Shown here one piece after another: positions 62,543-64,000 of a DNA stretch of 64,000 nt. A model generated the notes under the pieces. That model had not been told where the DNA came from. It ran no database searches and was given only the letters and a program-made list of their open reading frames with translations. Source of the stretch: Nonomuraea soli (GTDB taxonomy: Bacteria; Actinomycetota; Actinomycetes; Streptosporangiales; Streptosporangiaceae). Position numbers and translations under genes: made by a program. The stretch's first letter is position 1, and each line of letters opens with the position of its first letter. The stretch spans positions 124,001-188,000 of the forward strand of contig NZ_JACDUR010000008.1 in NCBI RefSeq assembly GCF_013761175.1. The letters are read 5' to 3'.

Positions 62543-63082
62543 ATGCCTGTCGATCAGATTGCCTGGTTCCCGATCCTCGCCGGGGCGAGCGTGGTGGGCC
62601 TGGTGTTCACCTTCCTCACCTGGCGCCGCCGGGGAGCCCTGGCCGCGGCCCGGGTGCTGGCCTGGTCGCTGCTGCCGATGGCCGCCTACCTGACGGGGGC
62701 GTTCAAGGCGTTGTGGACCGTGGGCTCGACGCTGGTGAGTTTCGTGGCCGGGCTGGTGCTCAACCCGCTGGTCTGGGCGGGCGTGATCCTGGCCGGAATC
62801 TCGGCCGTGCTGTTCGTGGTCACCGGCGTGCTCAGGGGCAGGAAGCTGGCCAAGGCCGACCGCCTCGACGCGGGAGGCGAGCCCGCGGTCTCCGGACGGG
62901 CGCGCAAGCCCGCCGTCCAGGCCGCGCCCAAGGCGGCCCAGCAGGCCCAGCGGCCCCAGCAGGCCCAGCAGGCCCAGAAGCCCGTCCCGCAGCCCGCGGC
63001 CGCGCAGACCAAGAAGAAGCCCGCCGCCGACGATGACTTCTCCGACATCGAGGACATCCTCAAGCGCCGCGGAATCAATTGA
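62543..63082 (+). CDS. hypothetical membrane protein with charged tail, 179 aa
   Basis: ATG 62543 follows AAGGGCGG. The first ~90 residues hold three hydrophobic segments (IAWFPILAGASVVGLVFTFL; VLAWSLLPMAAYLTGAF; LNPLVWAGVILAGISAVLF). Then comes a Lys/Ala/Gln/Pro-rich linker with QQAQRPQQAQQAQKP repeats. The acidic end is DDDFSDIEDILKRRGI, a conserved-looking motif that probably binds a partner. The family is common in actinomycetes but I cannot name a function. Not obviously part of the transporter operon. Confidence 0.75.
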   Translation: MPVDQIAWFPILAGASVVGLVFTFLTWRRRGALAAARVLAWSLLPMAAYLTGAFKALWTVGSTLVSFVAGLVLNPLVWAGVILAGISAVLFVVTGVLRGRKLAKADRLDAGGEPAVSGRARKPAVQAAPKAAQQAQRPQQAQQAQKPVPQPAAAQTKKKPAADDDFSDIEDILKRRGIN

Positions 63083-63399
63083 TGTCACGATTTCCGGACA
63101 CAATCGGAACGGTCCCTCGATAAACCAGCCAAGATCAACACGAATGCGTTTCACGCTGATCACGGTTGAGCCACATAGCGCCTTAGGGGACTAGTCACCG
63201 CAATTGGCGCATTACATCCTCCTTCGTGGGACCGGCACCGCGGTCCCTCGCACGACCAGACGGCCTCGCATCAGAGGGACGTCTGGTAGGACACGCCGTC
63301 TGCGACCCAGGGGCTGCACATCCTCGTTAAGGCTGCGCAGTGCCCTTGGTCATGCGAGGGAGGATGCATGGCCGAACGAGGCTGCTCGAGGGCGGCTTT
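63083..63399. other. 317-bp upstream region of the second permease gene
   Basis: Less GC-rich than its surroundings at its start (63083-63230), as expected of a promoter region, but no clear -35/-10 pair was identified. A hairpin lies at 63255-63287: ACCAGACG pairs with CGTCTGGT, and inside it CCTC pairs with GAGG. GGTCCCTCG occurs twice (63112-63120 and 63242-63250). No gene is seen in it. Confidence 0.5.
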
Positions 63400-64000
63400 A
63401 TGACGGCGCCGCTCGACGTCACGGGAACGGCTGCCGAAGCCCAGCCCGAGGCCGTGCTCCAGGGCGTGGGCGCCAAGGCCATCCAGGGACGATCGCTGGG
63501 ACAGATCGCCTGGACCCGCCTCAAGCGCGACAAGGTCGCCATCGCGGGAGCCGTGATCGTCGTCTTGCTCGTCCTGGTGGCCGCCCTGGCCGAACGGCCC
63601 TTCGGCGGCCTCATCGCCCTGTTCGGCGATGACCCCAACGTCCCCAACCAGGACGCGATCGACCCCCTCACCAGCGCGCCCCTGGCGCCCTGGGGCGGCA
63701 TCAGCCTGGAGCACCCGCTCGGCCTGGAGCCCGTCAATGGACGCGACATCTTCGCGAGGATCCTGTCCGGCGCCCAGATCTCCCTCCTGGTGGCCTTCCT
63801 GGCCACCCTCCTGTCAGTGATCATCGGCACCCTCATGGGCGTGCTGGCCGGCTACTTCGGCGGCTGGATCGACACGATCATCAGCAGGCTCATGGACATG
63901 TTCCTGGCCTTCCCCCTGCTGCTGTTCGCGATCGCCATCGTCGGGGCCATGCCCGACCGGGCCTTCGGCCTGTCGGGCAACGGGCTGCGGATCGGCGTGA
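63400..64000 (+). CDS. ABC transporter permease, DppC type (3' end cut by window)
   Basis: About 200 codons to the window edge, without a stop. The N-terminal ~40 residues are cytoplasmic, then a TM segment (VAIAGAVIVVLLVLVAAL) and an external loop with EHPLGLEPVNGRDIFARILS, matching the HxLGxDxxGRD signature of DppC permeases. LLVAFLATLLSVIIGTLMGV and GYFGGWIDTIISRLMDMFLA follow. ATG 63400 is the first start in frame with weak GAGGGCGG ahead. It appears to begin a second peptide-type transporter operon in which the permease precedes any binding protein. Confidence 0.9.
   Translation, partial: MTAPLDVTGTAAEAQPEAVLQGVGAKAIQGRSLGQIAWTRLKRDKVAIAGAVIVVLLVLVAALAERPFGGLIALFGDDPNVPNQDAIDPLTSAPLAPWGGISLEHPLGLEPVNGRDIFARILSGAQISLLVAFLATLLSVIIGTLMGVLAGYFGGWIDTIISRLMDMFLAFPLLLFAIAIVGAMPDRAFGLSGNGLRIGV

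Overview
The window is 64 kb of high-GC DNA with short intergenic gaps, frequent GTG starts and ATGA/GTGA stop-start overlaps. The gene set points to an actinomycete: a WhiB-family protein, mycothiol ligase mshC, a DUF3090/SCO1664-family cluster, an NnaR-type regulator, DUF3099, a MocR regulator and a 6C-like small RNA. A Streptosporangiales-type organism such as Nonomuraea is plausible from overall style, but this is inference. Almost everything reads as ordinary chromosomal backbone. I saw no phage, insertion sequence, CRISPR array, tRNA, rRNA or biosynthetic megasynthase. The first gene and the last gene are cut by the window ends.

Layout. 1-4.6 kb: ABC-F ATPase, tiny HTH protein and enoyl-CoA hydratase (an arrangement like M. 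tuberculosis Rv1473/Rv1473A/Rv1472), then an ABC exporter. 4.6-8.5 kb: sulfotransferase, sirtuin, LD-carboxypeptidase and two unknowns. 8.5-16.5 kb: GH15 enzyme, a YczE/MocR divergent pair, a TRIC channel, a POT peptide transporter and two secreted proteins. 16.6-26.2 kb: rtcB, moaA, a mobA-DUF6457 fusion, the 6C-like RNA, DUF3099, a lipoprotein amidohydrolase, tldE/tldD and a fabG-fabI pair. 26.2-31.6 kb: a truncated AMP-binding protein, a LuxR-type ATPase regulator, a surface protein and an aldo/keto reductase. 31.6-38 kb: histidine phosphatase, DUF3090, SCO1664-family protein, NRDE/TANGO2 protein and mshC, then a glycosyltransferase, a HAD-like protein and WhiB. 38-49 kb: deformylase and a complete nitrate assimilation locus. 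49.5-55.4 kb: a TetR-like protein lacking its HTH, PAC2, a universal stress protein and metH. 56-64 kb: HAD phosphatase, a complete oligopeptide ABC operon and the start of a second one.

How genes work together. NarK imports nitrate, and NasA with its FAD/[2Fe-2S] partner reduces it to nitrite. NirBD reduces nitrite to ammonium, and the CbiX-type chelatase helps make siroheme for NirB. The HemD-like NnaR protein probably activates the set. MoaA and MobA, about 20 kb away, contribute to the molybdopterin cofactor that NasA needs. FabG-FabI form a fatty-acid elongation pair and TldD/TldE a heteromeric protease. The points most worth a second look are the three-hairpin C-loop RNA, a set of degenerate short tandem repeats concentrated in intergenic gaps, and several proteins with family-defining residues or domains missing (AMP-binding, TetR-like, HAD-IIIA).
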